From Paracoccaceae bacterium (GTDB taxonomy: Bacteria; Pseudomonadota; Alphaproteobacteria; Rhodobacterales; Rhodobacteraceae), in assembly GCA_012270125.1 (NCBI GenBank), contig JAAXIY010000026.1, forward strand, positions 18,303 to 82,302: DNA of 64,000 bases, read 5' to 3'. The notes under the pieces are model-generated. The model worked only from the letters and a program-made list of their open reading frames with translations. It did no database searches and had not been told where the DNA came from. How positions within the stretch are numbered: position 1 is the first letter of the stretch; every line of letters begins with the position of its first letter. Made by a program: the position numbers and the translations under genes. Positions 27,965-35,604 of this stretch are shown one piece after another.

Positions 27965-28942
27965 ATGATCACTAAATTGAAAGTGGGCTCAGCTATTTCT
28001 GCTGCCCTAATGCTATGTGCAAGCTTTGTGACGCAAGCTGTTGCTGAAGATTGTCATAGAGGCACATTGGATGAAGCATATTGCGATAGAAACTTAGACC
28101 AAGTTGCTGACCTACCGCTTGATCCAAAGGATTGGGTTGACCCAAAGACATTAATTTTCACTTACACACCTGTTGAAGATCCTGCCGTTTATGCAAACGT
28201 GTGGAAACCATTTACAGACCATCTTGAAAAGATGATTGATCGAAAAGTTGTCTTTTTCCCGGTTGAGTCAAATGCAGCGCAACTAGAGGCTATGCGTTCT
28301 GGAAGATTGCACGTCGCGGGTTTCAATACTGGATCCAACCCGATTGCTGTTAGCTGCGCAGGCTTTGTTCCATTTGGGATGATGGCCTATGATGATGGTT
28401 CTTTCGGCTATGAAATGGAAATCATTGTTAAAAAAGGAAGTGACATCGCATCGCCTGCAGACATTAAAGGTCGAACAATGGCTTTTACATCACCCACATC
28501 TAACTCAGGGTTTAAAGCACCATCTGCTATTCTGAAGGGTGAATTTAGCTTAATTGCCGAACAAGATTTTACCCCAACATTTTCAGGCAAGCACGATAAC
28601 TCTATCTTAGGTGTTTACAATGGTGACTATGAAGTAGCTGCTATAGCGAACTCTGTCAGACAGCGCATGGAACGCCGTGGTGTTATCGAAAAAGACGTAC
28701 TTGAAATAATTTACACGTCAGCAACTTTTCCAACAACAGGTTATGGCCATGCCCACAACCTACACCCTGAGCTTGTTGCTAAAATCAAAAGTGCTTTTTG
28801 GAGCTTTGATTTTGACTCAGACGCAACTTTCAAAAAAGAGTTTGCTAAAGCTGATCGCTTCATAGGAATCCGTCATAAAAATGACTGGGCTGTGATCAGA
28901 GGCATCGATGCAGCAAACGGTGTAAGTTACGACTGTAAATAA
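27965..28942 (+). CDS. phnD: Phosphonate/phosphate-ester ABC transporter substrate-binding protein (PhnD-like)
   Basis: Periplasmic binding protein of a PhnDCE importer. The 325-residue precursor has an N-terminal signal (about 1-27, cleavage after AVA) and the PhnD features TLIFTYTPVEDPAVYANVWKP near residue 63, HVAGFNTGSNPIAV near residue 117, IKGRTMAFTSPTSNSGFKAP near residue 168 and TTGYGHAHNLHPEL near residue 258. GGAGAGGAA precedes the ATG. No phosphonate-degrading enzyme is in the window, so the ligand could be a phosphonate, phosphite or another small phosphorus compound. Confidence 0.88.
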   Translation: MITKLKVGSAISAALMLCASFVTQAVAEDCHRGTLDEAYCDRNLDQVADLPLDPKDWVDPKTLIFTYTPVEDPAVYANVWKPFTDHLEKMIDRKVVFFPVESNAAQLEAMRSGRLHVAGFNTGSNPIAVSCAGFVPFGMMAYDDGSFGYEMEIIVKKGSDIASPADIKGRTMAFTSPTSNSGFKAPSAILKGEFSLIAEQDFTPTFSGKHDNSILGVYNGDYEVAAIANSVRQRMERRGVIEKDVLEIIYTSATFPTTGYGHAHNLHPELVAKIKSAFWSFDFDSDATFKKEFAKADRFIGIRHKNDWAVIRGIDAANGVSYDCK

Positions 28943-28954
28943 ATTTAAACAGAG

Positions 28955-28980
28955 GACCTGGCCTCTCTAAAGGCCAGGTC
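28955..28980 (+). promoter_or_regulatory. Intercistronic hairpin after phnD
   Basis: A perfect 10-bp stem, GACCTGGCCT (28955-28964) and AGGCCAGGTC (28971-28980), with a 6-base loop, in the 88-base gap between phnD and phnC. It is GC-rich against an AT-rich background and is not followed by a T run, so it looks more like an RNA-stabilising or attenuating hairpin than a full terminator. Such a hairpin would let the binding protein be made in excess over the membrane components. Confidence 0.7.
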
Positions 28981-29030
28981 ACTATATTTCTTAATTTTAG
29001 AAATCAAATGTATAGGAATACAGGTACAAA

Positions 29031-29825
29031 ATGCTTCAACTGAGCGAATTAACAAAAAGATATAATACTGGAGAACTCGCTCTAAAAGGCGTCTCTTTAG
29101 AAATTCCAAAAGGGCAAGTACTGGCTCTAATCGGTCCCTCAGGGGCAGGCAAGTCCACCTTGATCCGATGCATAAATCGACTTGTGCAGCCGACATCTGG
29201 CAGTGTTGTATTGAAAGAATTAGAGTTAACAAAGCTTTCGTCATCAGCACTAAGACGCGCACGACGACGAATGGGAATGATTTTTCAAGAATATGCTTTG
29301 GTTGAACGCCTTACTGTAATGGAAAACGTTTTATCAGGTCGTCTTGGTTACGTTGGATTTTGGCGTAGTTATTTTAGGAAATTTCCCAGTGCCGATATTC
29401 AGGAAGCCTATCGCCTGTTGGACCGCGTTGGCCTTAAGCATATGGCCGATAAACGTGCCGATGAATTATCAGGAGGTCAACGGCAACGCGTTGGGATATG
29501 CCGAGCACTAATTCAAAACCCAGACCTGCTATTAGTGGATGAACCGACGGCAAGTCTTGATCCCAAAACATCTCGTCAAATAATGAGATTGATACAAGAA
29601 CTATGCTCTGAAAGAGGTCTAACGGCCATCATTAACATTCACGATGTGTTTTTAGCACAGATGTTTTCTCAGCGTGTTGTAGGTCTAGAGTTAGGCTCTG
29701 TTGTTTATGATGGAAAGCCAGAAGGACTTACGCCTGAAGTTCTAACGAGAATTTACGGTGAGGAAGATTGGTCAGCAACCATTAAGTCAACAGACGAGGA
29801 TGATGACGAAGAGGAAGACTTTTAA
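29031..29825 (+). CDS. phnC: Phosphonate ABC transporter ATP-binding protein
   Basis: Cytoplasmic ATPase of the importer. Walker A is [19 protein letters not shown] near residue 32, the Q-loop is [14 protein letters not shown], the signature is [17 protein letters not shown], and Walker B is [16 protein letters not shown]. The 264 residues end in a very acidic tail ([10 protein letters not shown]), unusual for the family. The gene follows the hairpin after phnD and is 2 bases before the first permease gene. PhnC proteins have this long Q-loop region (about residues 95-125). Confidence 0.93.
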   Translation: MLQLSELTKRYNTGELALKGVSLEIPKGQVLALIGPSGAGKSTLIRCINRLVQPTSGSVVLKELELTKLSSSALRRARRRMGMIFQEYALVERLTVMENVLSGRLGYVGFWRSYFRKFPSADIQEAYRLLDRVGLKHMADKRADELSGGQRQRVGICRALIQNPDLLLVDEPTASLDPKTSRQIMRLIQELCSERGLTAIINIHDVFLAQMFSQRVVGLELGSVVYDGKPEGLTPEVLTRIYGEEDWSATIKSTDEDDDEEEDF

Positions 29826-29827
29826 TC

Positions 29828-30643
29828 ATGGCAGACTCTTCGGGAACAGATAGCTACCCTTCCAGTTGGAAGAAAGCTCCATTTATTAAAAATAGCTTTG
29901 TAAGATGGCTTTTAATCGTGGGCGGAGCAATTTATCTTGCTGCAGCCCTGGGCACGATGAATATTGATATTGAGCGCGTGAAGGAAGGTTTGCCAAGAGC
30001 TCAAAGGTTCTTAGATTCATTTTTTCCACCAAATTTTGCCGATAATCGTGGGGTTCTTTGGGAAGGGATTGCCGAAAGTATTTGGATGGCAATTATTTCT
30101 ACGGTTGCTGGAATTGCCTTATCTATTCCTGTAGGCCTAGGCGCTGCTCGTAACTTAGCACCCGCCTGGGTGTATTTGTTTTGCAGAGGCATAATAGCCG
30201 CTTCTAGAACTTTTCCTGAAATAATACTCGCAATATTCGCAGTAAAATTGTTTGGTTTCGGACCATTTGCTGGTTTTGTTGCTCTAGCGCTTGGAACTAT
30301 TGGCTTTTATGCCAAATTACTCGCAGAAGATATTGAGAATTCTAGCGCATCTCAAGCTGAAGCTGTAAAAGCAACTGGAGCAAATTGGTTTCAGTGGGTC
30401 AATTACTCCATTCAACCTCAGGTTATGCCAAGAATGATAGGGTTATCAGTATATCGCTTGGATATTAATTTCAGAGAGTCTGCAGTTGTCGGCATTGTTG
30501 GCGGCGGCGGAATTGGAGCAACTTTGAATACCTCCTTTTCTAGATACGAATTCGATACGGCAGCCGCGATACTCATAATAATTATCTTAATTGTGATGGC
30601 TATGGAATATACGTCAAGCTTTATGAGAAAGTGGGTGCAGTAA
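29828..30643 (+). CDS. phnE: Phosphonate ABC transporter permease (first PhnE)
   Basis: Inner-membrane permease of 271 residues with about six hydrophobic segments. The EAA loop that docks on the ATPase is EAVKATGANWFQWVNYSIQPQ near residue 180, and the C-terminal region has INFRESAVVGIVGGGGIG, characteristic of PhnE. It starts MADSSGTDSYPSSWKKAPF. It overlaps the second permease gene by one base (TAATG), so translation is coupled. Two different PhnE permeases suggest a heterodimeric pore. Confidence 0.92.
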   Translation: MADSSGTDSYPSSWKKAPFIKNSFVRWLLIVGGAIYLAAALGTMNIDIERVKEGLPRAQRFLDSFFPPNFADNRGVLWEGIAESIWMAIISTVAGIALSIPVGLGAARNLAPAWVYLFCRGIIAASRTFPEIILAIFAVKLFGFGPFAGFVALALGTIGFYAKLLAEDIENSSASQAEAVKATGANWFQWVNYSIQPQVMPRMIGLSVYRLDINFRESAVVGIVGGGGIGATLNTSFSRYEFDTAAAILIIIILIVMAMEYTSSFMRKWVQ

Positions 30644-31455
30644 TGCCAACAATTACAAATAACGGGACTGAATCTTGGCGTCTTCGCACTTCGAAAGAAC
30701 AATGGATTAGATGGGTTTGTTGGTTAATCGGTATAGCCATTATTATGTATGCTTGGCAGATGATATCCGAAAAAACAGTGTGGTTTTTCGTAACCGATGC
30801 ACCTAATCAAGCTGCCGACATAGGCGCACGCATGGTTCCTCCAAAATGGTCTTATATGGATAAGTTATGGAAACCTGTTTGGGATACAATTAATATTGCG
30901 ACACTTGGAACTGTTATAGCAATGGTTATAGCTGTACCAGTTGCTTTTGCTACAGCTCGCAATACAACCCCAAACATTGTTGTACGCACGATAGGCCTCT
31001 TTATTATTGTTTCGTCTAGATCCGTGAACTCTCTAATCTGGGCTCTTATTTTAGTTTTTATTTTGGGCCCTGGTGTTTTGGCTGGTACAATTGCAATTGG
31101 GCTTAGGTCTGTAGGGTTTTGCGCTAAACTTATCTATGAGTCTATTGAAGAAATAGATCACACACAGGTTGAAGCTATTGAAGCAACTGGCGCAAGTAGC
31201 TCCCAAAAAATGTTATTTGGTATTTTGCCTCAGGTTCTCCCAACTATAGCTGGTGTTGGTATTTATCGTTGGGATATCAATATTAGAGAGTCAACAATCT
31301 TAGGTTTAGTTGGTGCCGGAGGAATTGGTTTACAATTAAATGGTTCCCTGAATACGCTAGCCTGGACACAAGTATCTTTAATTTTGATAGTCATATTGGT
31401 AACTGTTTTCATATCAGAATGGGTTTCAGCTAAAGTTCGTGGCGCTATTATTTAG
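30643..31455 (+). CDS. phnE: Phosphonate ABC transporter permease (second PhnE)
   Basis: Second PhnE-type permease, 270 residues from the ATG at 30643 (MPTITNNGTESWRLRTSKE), which overlaps the preceding stop. A GTG at 30631 is a less likely start. The EAA-type loop is VEAIEATGASSSQKMLFGIL near residue 181, and INIRESTILGLVGAGGIGLQL mirrors the first permease. There are about six membrane segments, and an extra periplasmic segment lies between the first two (about 45-75). A HAD hydrolase gene follows 64 bases later and may be in the same operon. Confidence 0.92.
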   Translation: MPTITNNGTESWRLRTSKEQWIRWVCWLIGIAIIMYAWQMISEKTVWFFVTDAPNQAADIGARMVPPKWSYMDKLWKPVWDTINIATLGTVIAMVIAVPVAFATARNTTPNIVVRTIGLFIIVSSRSVNSLIWALILVFILGPGVLAGTIAIGLRSVGFCAKLIYESIEEIDHTQVEAIEATGASSSQKMLFGILPQVLPTIAGVGIYRWDINIRESTILGLVGAGGIGLQLNGSLNTLAWTQVSLILIVILVTVFISEWVSAKVRGAII

Positions 31456-31519
31456 AGTGAAAAATAAGTAAAAAGCAGTTCATTTTTATGATGCGTTTTA
31501 TTTTAAAAAAGAACATTGA

Positions 31520-32353
31520 ATGAAGCACACTACCCTAAGAGTTCTTGCGGACCAATTTGATGCATTTTTTATAGATCAATTTGGTGTACTGATGGACGCA
31601 ACTGGGGCTTACCCGTTTGCGATCGACTCGGTAAAACGGCTTTCTGAGTTGGGCAAACCAATGATCTTATTGTCAAATTCAGGTAAACGGGCTTTAAAAA
31701 ATGAGGAACGTCTAACTAGGCTTGGTTTTGAGGTATGTTTATTTACCAAGGTTATTACTTCTGGAGAAGTAGCTTACTCAGTAATAAAAAAAAATATTCA
31801 GAAAAAATTTCCCAAAAAGCCAAAAGTGTTTATCATATCCAGAGATAGTGATACTTCGCCAATCGATGATCTCAACTGTGACGTTTGCGACAGAATAGAA
31901 AAGGCTGATTTCATAATTATTTCAGGCTCAGAACCAGAAAAACACTCCCTTCAATTTTATCATAACCTATTAAAGCCAGCGGTTGATAGAAATATCCCCG
32001 CATTTTGCATAAACCCTGATATGATTATGCTAACCAAGACGGGAACCTCGTTTGGTGCTGGAGCTATTGCCAAAGAGTACGAAAAATTAGGAGGCAATTT
32101 AAGCTGGTTTGGCAAACCATATGAAGAAATTTACAATTTTGCTCTCAAATTTATTCCCGAAATTTTGCCCCAAAAAGTACTCTGCATTGGAGATAGTCCA
32201 GAACACGATATTCGTGGCGGCTACTTCGCCAATTGCAAAACCGCTCTCGTAAGAAGCGGTATTCACTCAAAATCAAGTTTTGAAGAATTAGTTGAAGGGC
32301 TTGCTGACTCCGATAGAGCAGACTTTGTAATTCCAAACTTTTCATTTGTTTGA
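31520..32353 (+). CDS. HAD superfamily class IIA phosphatase (NagD-like)
   Basis: A 277-residue phosphatase of the HAD-IIA (NagD) branch. Motif I is FFIDQFGVLMDATGAYP with nucleophile D19; the usual second aspartate is replaced by F21, as in the subgroup with a D-x-W/F-G motif I. The cap-region SNSGKRALKNEERL is at motif II, GKPYEEIYNFAL at motif III and CIGDSPEHDIRGG at motif IV. The substrate is unknown; sugar or glycerol phosphates are possible from the context of two phospho-compound importers. It ends before the DeoR operator-like repeats. Confidence 0.87.
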   Translation: MKHTTLRVLADQFDAFFIDQFGVLMDATGAYPFAIDSVKRLSELGKPMILLSNSGKRALKNEERLTRLGFEVCLFTKVITSGEVAYSVIKKNIQKKFPKKPKVFIISRDSDTSPIDDLNCDVCDRIEKADFIIISGSEPEKHSLQFYHNLLKPAVDRNIPAFCINPDMIMLTKTGTSFGAGAIAKEYEKLGGNLSWFGKPYEEIYNFALKFIPEILPQKVLCIGDSPEHDIRGGYFANCKTALVRSGIHSKSSFEELVEGLADSDRADFVIPNFSFV

Positions 32354-32374
32354 AGTTTTTGATTAATTTACCCT

Positions 32375-32414
32375 AAAACAACAAAACAACTAAATTTTGT
32401 TGTTTTGTTGTTTT
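32375..32414. promoter_or_regulatory. Inverted repeat of four AAAACAAC octamers upstream of the DeoR gene
   Basis: Two tandem copies of AAAACAAC (32375-32390), an 8-base spacer, then two tandem copies of the reverse complement GTTGTTTT (32399-32414). The result is a perfect 16-bp dyad built from four identical half sites, 37 bases before the DeoR start. The tandem and mirrored layout suits a tetrameric or multi-site DeoR-family repressor. The low-GC stem ending in a T run could also end transcription from the phn/HAD genes; both roles may coexist. Confidence 0.65.
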
Positions 32415-32438
32415 CTATTTAGTACCGTTTCTAAATAG
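32415..32438. promoter_or_regulatory. Second palindrome next to the DeoR start
   Basis: CTATTTAG (32415-32422) and CTAAATAG (32431-32438) form a perfect 8-bp dyad with an 8-base spacer, directly adjoining the four-octamer repeat and ending 13 bases before the DeoR ATG. Arm spacing equals that of the neighbouring repeat. It lies where the leader and start region would be, so a bound protein would block initiation. The sequence differs from the octamer, hence possibly a different binder. Confidence 0.5.
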
Positions 32439-32451
32439 CAATGGATTCGCA

Positions 32452-33237
32452 ATGTCACCAAAAAAGAAAATTAGAGAGGATTTTATTAGAAACATACTGG
32501 CAGAACGCGGTAGTGTGAGCGTTGGATCTTTGGCAGAAACATTGGATGTTTCAATGCAAACAATTAGACGTGATCTGGACAAGCTTTCCGCATCGGAAAA
32601 TTGGCATAGAGCTTACGGTCGGATTAGCGTTGCTAAAAGCCTTCTTAACACTCCTTTTGAATTGCGAGCTAGTACGAATTTAAAAGGAAAACAGGCAATT
32701 GCAGAAGTAACGGCTGCACAAATTCCAAACGGATCGACAATTTTCATATCAATAGGATCGACACCCTTGGAAGTTTCAAAAGCCCTTTTGAGTAAGCGAG
32801 ACTTGACAGTTATTACTAACAATTTAGGCGCAGCTCTTACCTTGGGTAATGAAACATCAAATAGGATTTTAATACCTGGTGGGGAAATTAGACTTCCAGA
32901 TAAAGACATTATCGGCGAAGAAACAGAACAGTTTTTTGATAGATTTAGAGCAGAATTCGCAATATTTGGCGTTGGTGGGGTCGCCAAGGATGGGGGTCTT
33001 TTAGATTTTCACCCAGCAGAAGTTCAAGCCAGACTCAAAATGAAAGAGCATTCTAGTAAATCTATTCTGGTTTTAGATAGCAGTAAATTTATTAGGCACG
33101 CCCCAGCTGCAGGAGATAATATTACTAATCTAGATTTAGTTATTTGCGATAACCCAGGACCAACCCCAACAAGCAATCTAATTTTGAGTTTAAAAAATAA
33201 AATAATTTTTGCAGAGCAAGAAACCGAAACGCTATGA
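32452..33237 (+). CDS. DeoR/GlpR family transcriptional regulator
   Basis: Repressor of the DeoR family, usually released by a phosphorylated sugar or glycerol-3-phosphate. The 261-residue protein has an N-terminal winged helix with SVSVGSLAETLDVSMQTIRR followed by DLDKL (about residues 20-45), then the C-terminal sugar-phosphate sensor domain with AEFAIFGVGGVAKDGGLLDF and the lysine-containing VLDSSKF. The arrangement GSTPLEVSKALL near residue 103 matches the DeoR effector pocket. Its stop overlaps the transporter ATPase gene by 4 bases. It likely controls the transporter genes through the repeats just upstream. Confidence 0.92.
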   Translation: MSPKKKIREDFIRNILAERGSVSVGSLAETLDVSMQTIRRDLDKLSASENWHRAYGRISVAKSLLNTPFELRASTNLKGKQAIAEVTAAQIPNGSTIFISIGSTPLEVSKALLSKRDLTVITNNLGAALTLGNETSNRILIPGGEIRLPDKDIIGEETEQFFDRFRAEFAIFGVGGVAKDGGLLDFHPAEVQARLKMKEHSSKSILVLDSSKFIRHAPAAGDNITNLDLVICDNPGPTPTSNLILSLKNKIIFAEQETETL

Positions 33238-34247
33238 GTGAAAAATTTGTTGATATTAATAACATTGCCAAAAGATGGAATGGTCAACTTGGTGTCGAGG
33301 ATATCTCACTATCTTTCCCAAAAGGGTCATTCGTCGCGTTGTTGGGACCATCTGGTTGTGGAAAATCCACAACTTTAAGGCTTTTGTCCGGACTTGAACA
33401 AGCAGATCAAGGAATAATTAAAATTAATGGCGTAGATGTGACTGACAAACCTCCATCAGAAAGAAATCTTTCTATGGTATTTCAATCATATGCTCTTTTT
33501 CCCCATTTAACCGTTAAAGAAAATGTTATTTTCGGACTTAAAGTACGCAAAACTCCAATTAAAGAACGGCAAGAAAAACTTCTGCGCGCGCTAGAAATCA
33601 CTGGGCTTGTTGGTTTTGAAAATCGAAAACCGGCAGAACTATCTGGAGGTCAAAGACAGCGTGTTGCACTAGCTAGAGCCATTGTAGCAAATCAACCGCT
33701 TTGCCTGATGGATGAGCCTTTATCAAACCTAGATGCCAAACTTCGCAACTCGGTCAGAAAAGATATTAAAAAACTACAAGTCAATTTGGGTATTACTGTG
33801 GTTTATGTTACTCACGATCAGACTGAAGCCATGAGTATGGCTGACATCGTTGTTTTGATGAAAGACGGTCGAATACAGCAAACAGGTTCCCCTGAAGAAC
33901 TGTATTATAAACCTAATAATATATTTGTTGCTGAATTTATTGGAAGCCCGCCCATGGCTATAATTGAAGGTAAAGCGCTTAAAGGGTTCGAGAAATATTC
34001 AAGCGTAGGTATTAGGTCTGAAAACCTCACTGTGGCAAAAAAAGGAAAAGGGCGTTTAATTTGTGAGGTTTCAGAATGCGAATTTCTTGGATCTGAAACC
34101 TTTATAGGTCTATCACACCCCTCTGCTAAAGGTCTGACAATTTCTATGCCTGGGGTACAAAATATTGACCAAGGCAAAAAACTAGAAATTTCATTTGCAA
34201 ATGAAGATTTGCATTTTTTCGACGTCAATGGGGACAGAACCTCATGA
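33234..34247 (+). CDS. UgpC/MalK-type ABC transporter ATP-binding protein
   Basis: ATPase of a carbohydrate- or glycerol-phosphate-type importer. Walker A is LLGPSGCGKSTTLRLLSGL near residue 35, the signature is [16 protein letters not shown], Walker B is LCLMDEPLSNLDAKLR, and the H-loop is VTHDQTEAMSMAD. A C-terminal TOBE-like regulatory domain follows (about 235-337). It starts inside the end of the DeoR gene (ATGA overlap), so regulator and transporter share a transcript. Substrate specificity comes from the binding protein downstream. Confidence 0.93.
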   Translation: MSEKFVDINNIAKRWNGQLGVEDISLSFPKGSFVALLGPSGCGKSTTLRLLSGLEQADQGIIKINGVDVTDKPPSERNLSMVFQSYALFPHLTVKENVIFGLKVRKTPIKERQEKLLRALEITGLVGFENRKPAELSGGQRQRVALARAIVANQPLCLMDEPLSNLDAKLRNSVRKDIKKLQVNLGITVVYVTHDQTEAMSMADIVVLMKDGRIQQTGSPEELYYKPNNIFVAEFIGSPPMAIIEGKALKGFEKYSSVGIRSENLTVAKKGKGRLICEVSECEFLGSETFIGLSHPSAKGLTISMPGVQNIDQGKKLEISFANEDLHFFDVNGDRTS

Positions 34248-34284
34248 CAAACTATTACAAATTTTATTCTAAAGGGAGGAAAAT

Positions 34285-35541
34285 ATGAATAAATTTGCTA
34301 AACTGGGACTGGCAGCAGTTACTGCTATCGGTATAGCTGCCCCGGCAGTGGCCGAAACTGAATTGACCATGTACTATCCTATTGCCGTGGGTGGCAAGCT
34401 TACCGAAGTTGTTGATGGGATTGTTTCAGATTTTGAGGCTGCAAACCCAGATATAAAGGTGAATGCCATCTATTCTGGAAATTATGATGATACACGTGTT
34501 CGTGCATTGTCAGCATTAGCATCTGGGGATCCTGCCCAGCTGGCTGTGATGTTTTCAATTGATGCTTATGACCTGATCGAACAGGATTTGGTTATGGCAT
34601 TTGATGATATTAGTGGAGTTGATAAAAATTGGTTAAATAGTTTTTATCCAGCTCTAATGGCAAATGGAAATATTGAAGGTAAAACTTGGGGGATACCATT
34701 TCAAAGATCAACTATTGTTGCCTATTACAATAAGGATTTATTTCGTGCCGCTGGCTTAGATCCAGAAGCGCCCCCTACAACGTGGGATGAAATTATTTCT
34801 ATGGGTAAAACTCTTACTAAGGATGGCACATACGGTCTAATGATTCCATCTACCGGATATCCCTACTGGATGTTTCAAGCTCTCGCGATCCAAAACGGGA
34901 AAGAAGTCATGTCTAATGACGGACTTACTACCTATTTCGACGACCAGACCGTCATAGACACTTTGGATTTCTGGAAATCACTTTCCACAGAACATGGTAT
35001 TATGCCAGAAGGCACCGTTGAATGGGGCACGCTCCGTCAGGCCTTTTTAGAAGGAAAAACTGCTATGATGTGGCATTCTACTGGTAATCTCACCGCTGTT
35101 AAGAATAATGCATCTTTTGATTTTGGAGTAGCAGAACTTCCAGCAAATGTCAGAAAAGGTTCTCCAACTGGTGGCGGAAATTTCTACGTTTTTAAAGAAA
35201 CAAGTGCCGAGGAACGCGCAGCTGCCCTAAAGCTCATTGAATTTATGACTTCACCTGAGCAAGCTGCAGCTTGGTCTATTGCTACGGGTTATATGGGCGT
35301 ATCCCCTGCTGCATATGAAACTGAAGCTCTTAAGAAGTATACATCTGAGTTTCCACCAGCTCTCGTTGCTAGAAACCAGCTTGAGCACGCAGTTGCAGAA
35401 TTCTCTACATTTGAGACTGCCAGAGTTAGAGAAGGCCTAAACAATGCAATTCAAGCTGCTTTGACTGGTGCAAAATCATCAGCTGATGCTTTGAAAGAGG
35501 CTCAATCAGCAGCCGTACGTTTGTTGCGAGACTATCAATAA
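34285..35541 (+). CDS. UgpB-type extracellular solute-binding protein
   Basis: Periplasmic binding protein of 418 residues with a signal peptide (about 1-23, ending APAVAE). It resembles UgpB in the mature N-terminus ELTMYYPIAVGGKLTEVVDG, in YSGNYDDTRVRAL near residue 73, and in FQRSTIVAYYNKDLFRAAGL followed by DPEAPPTTWDE near residue 140, where UgpB has a closely similar block. Glycerol-3-phosphate or a glycerophosphodiester is therefore the leading guess, with sugars as the alternative. A strong AGGGAGG site precedes the ATG, and a long hairpin follows the stop. Confidence 0.88.
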   Translation: MNKFAKLGLAAVTAIGIAAPAVAETELTMYYPIAVGGKLTEVVDGIVSDFEAANPDIKVNAIYSGNYDDTRVRALSALASGDPAQLAVMFSIDAYDLIEQDLVMAFDDISGVDKNWLNSFYPALMANGNIEGKTWGIPFQRSTIVAYYNKDLFRAAGLDPEAPPTTWDEIISMGKTLTKDGTYGLMIPSTGYPYWMFQALAIQNGKEVMSNDGLTTYFDDQTVIDTLDFWKSLSTEHGIMPEGTVEWGTLRQAFLEGKTAMMWHSTGNLTAVKNNASFDFGVAELPANVRKGSPTGGGNFYVFKETSAEERAAALKLIEFMTSPEQAAAWSIATGYMGVSPAAYETEALKKYTSEFPPALVARNQLEHAVAEFSTFETARVREGLNNAIQAALTGAKSSADALKEAQSAAVRLLRDYQ

Positions 35542-35545
35542 ATTA

Positions 35546-35582
35546 AAATAGAGCACTCAGTAAAAGCCTGAGTGCTCTATTT
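35546..35582 (+). promoter_or_regulatory. Intercistronic hairpin after the UgpB-type gene
   Basis: A perfect 15-bp inverted repeat, 35546-35560 with 35568-35582, with core GAGCACTCAG / CTGAGTGCTC and a 7-base loop. It lies between the binding-protein gene and the first permease gene. Only two Ts extend past the stem, so it is a partial terminator or mRNA-stabilising structure. It stands in the same place as the hairpin after phnD, suggesting the same expression strategy in both importers. Confidence 0.75.
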
Positions 35583-35604
35583 CTGAATGTTAATGAAATT
35601 ATAA

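Noticed and set aside
32375..32414. CRISPR-like repeat array
   Set aside because: Only four octamers in mirrored order with one spacer; no longer repeats, spacers or cas genes in the window.
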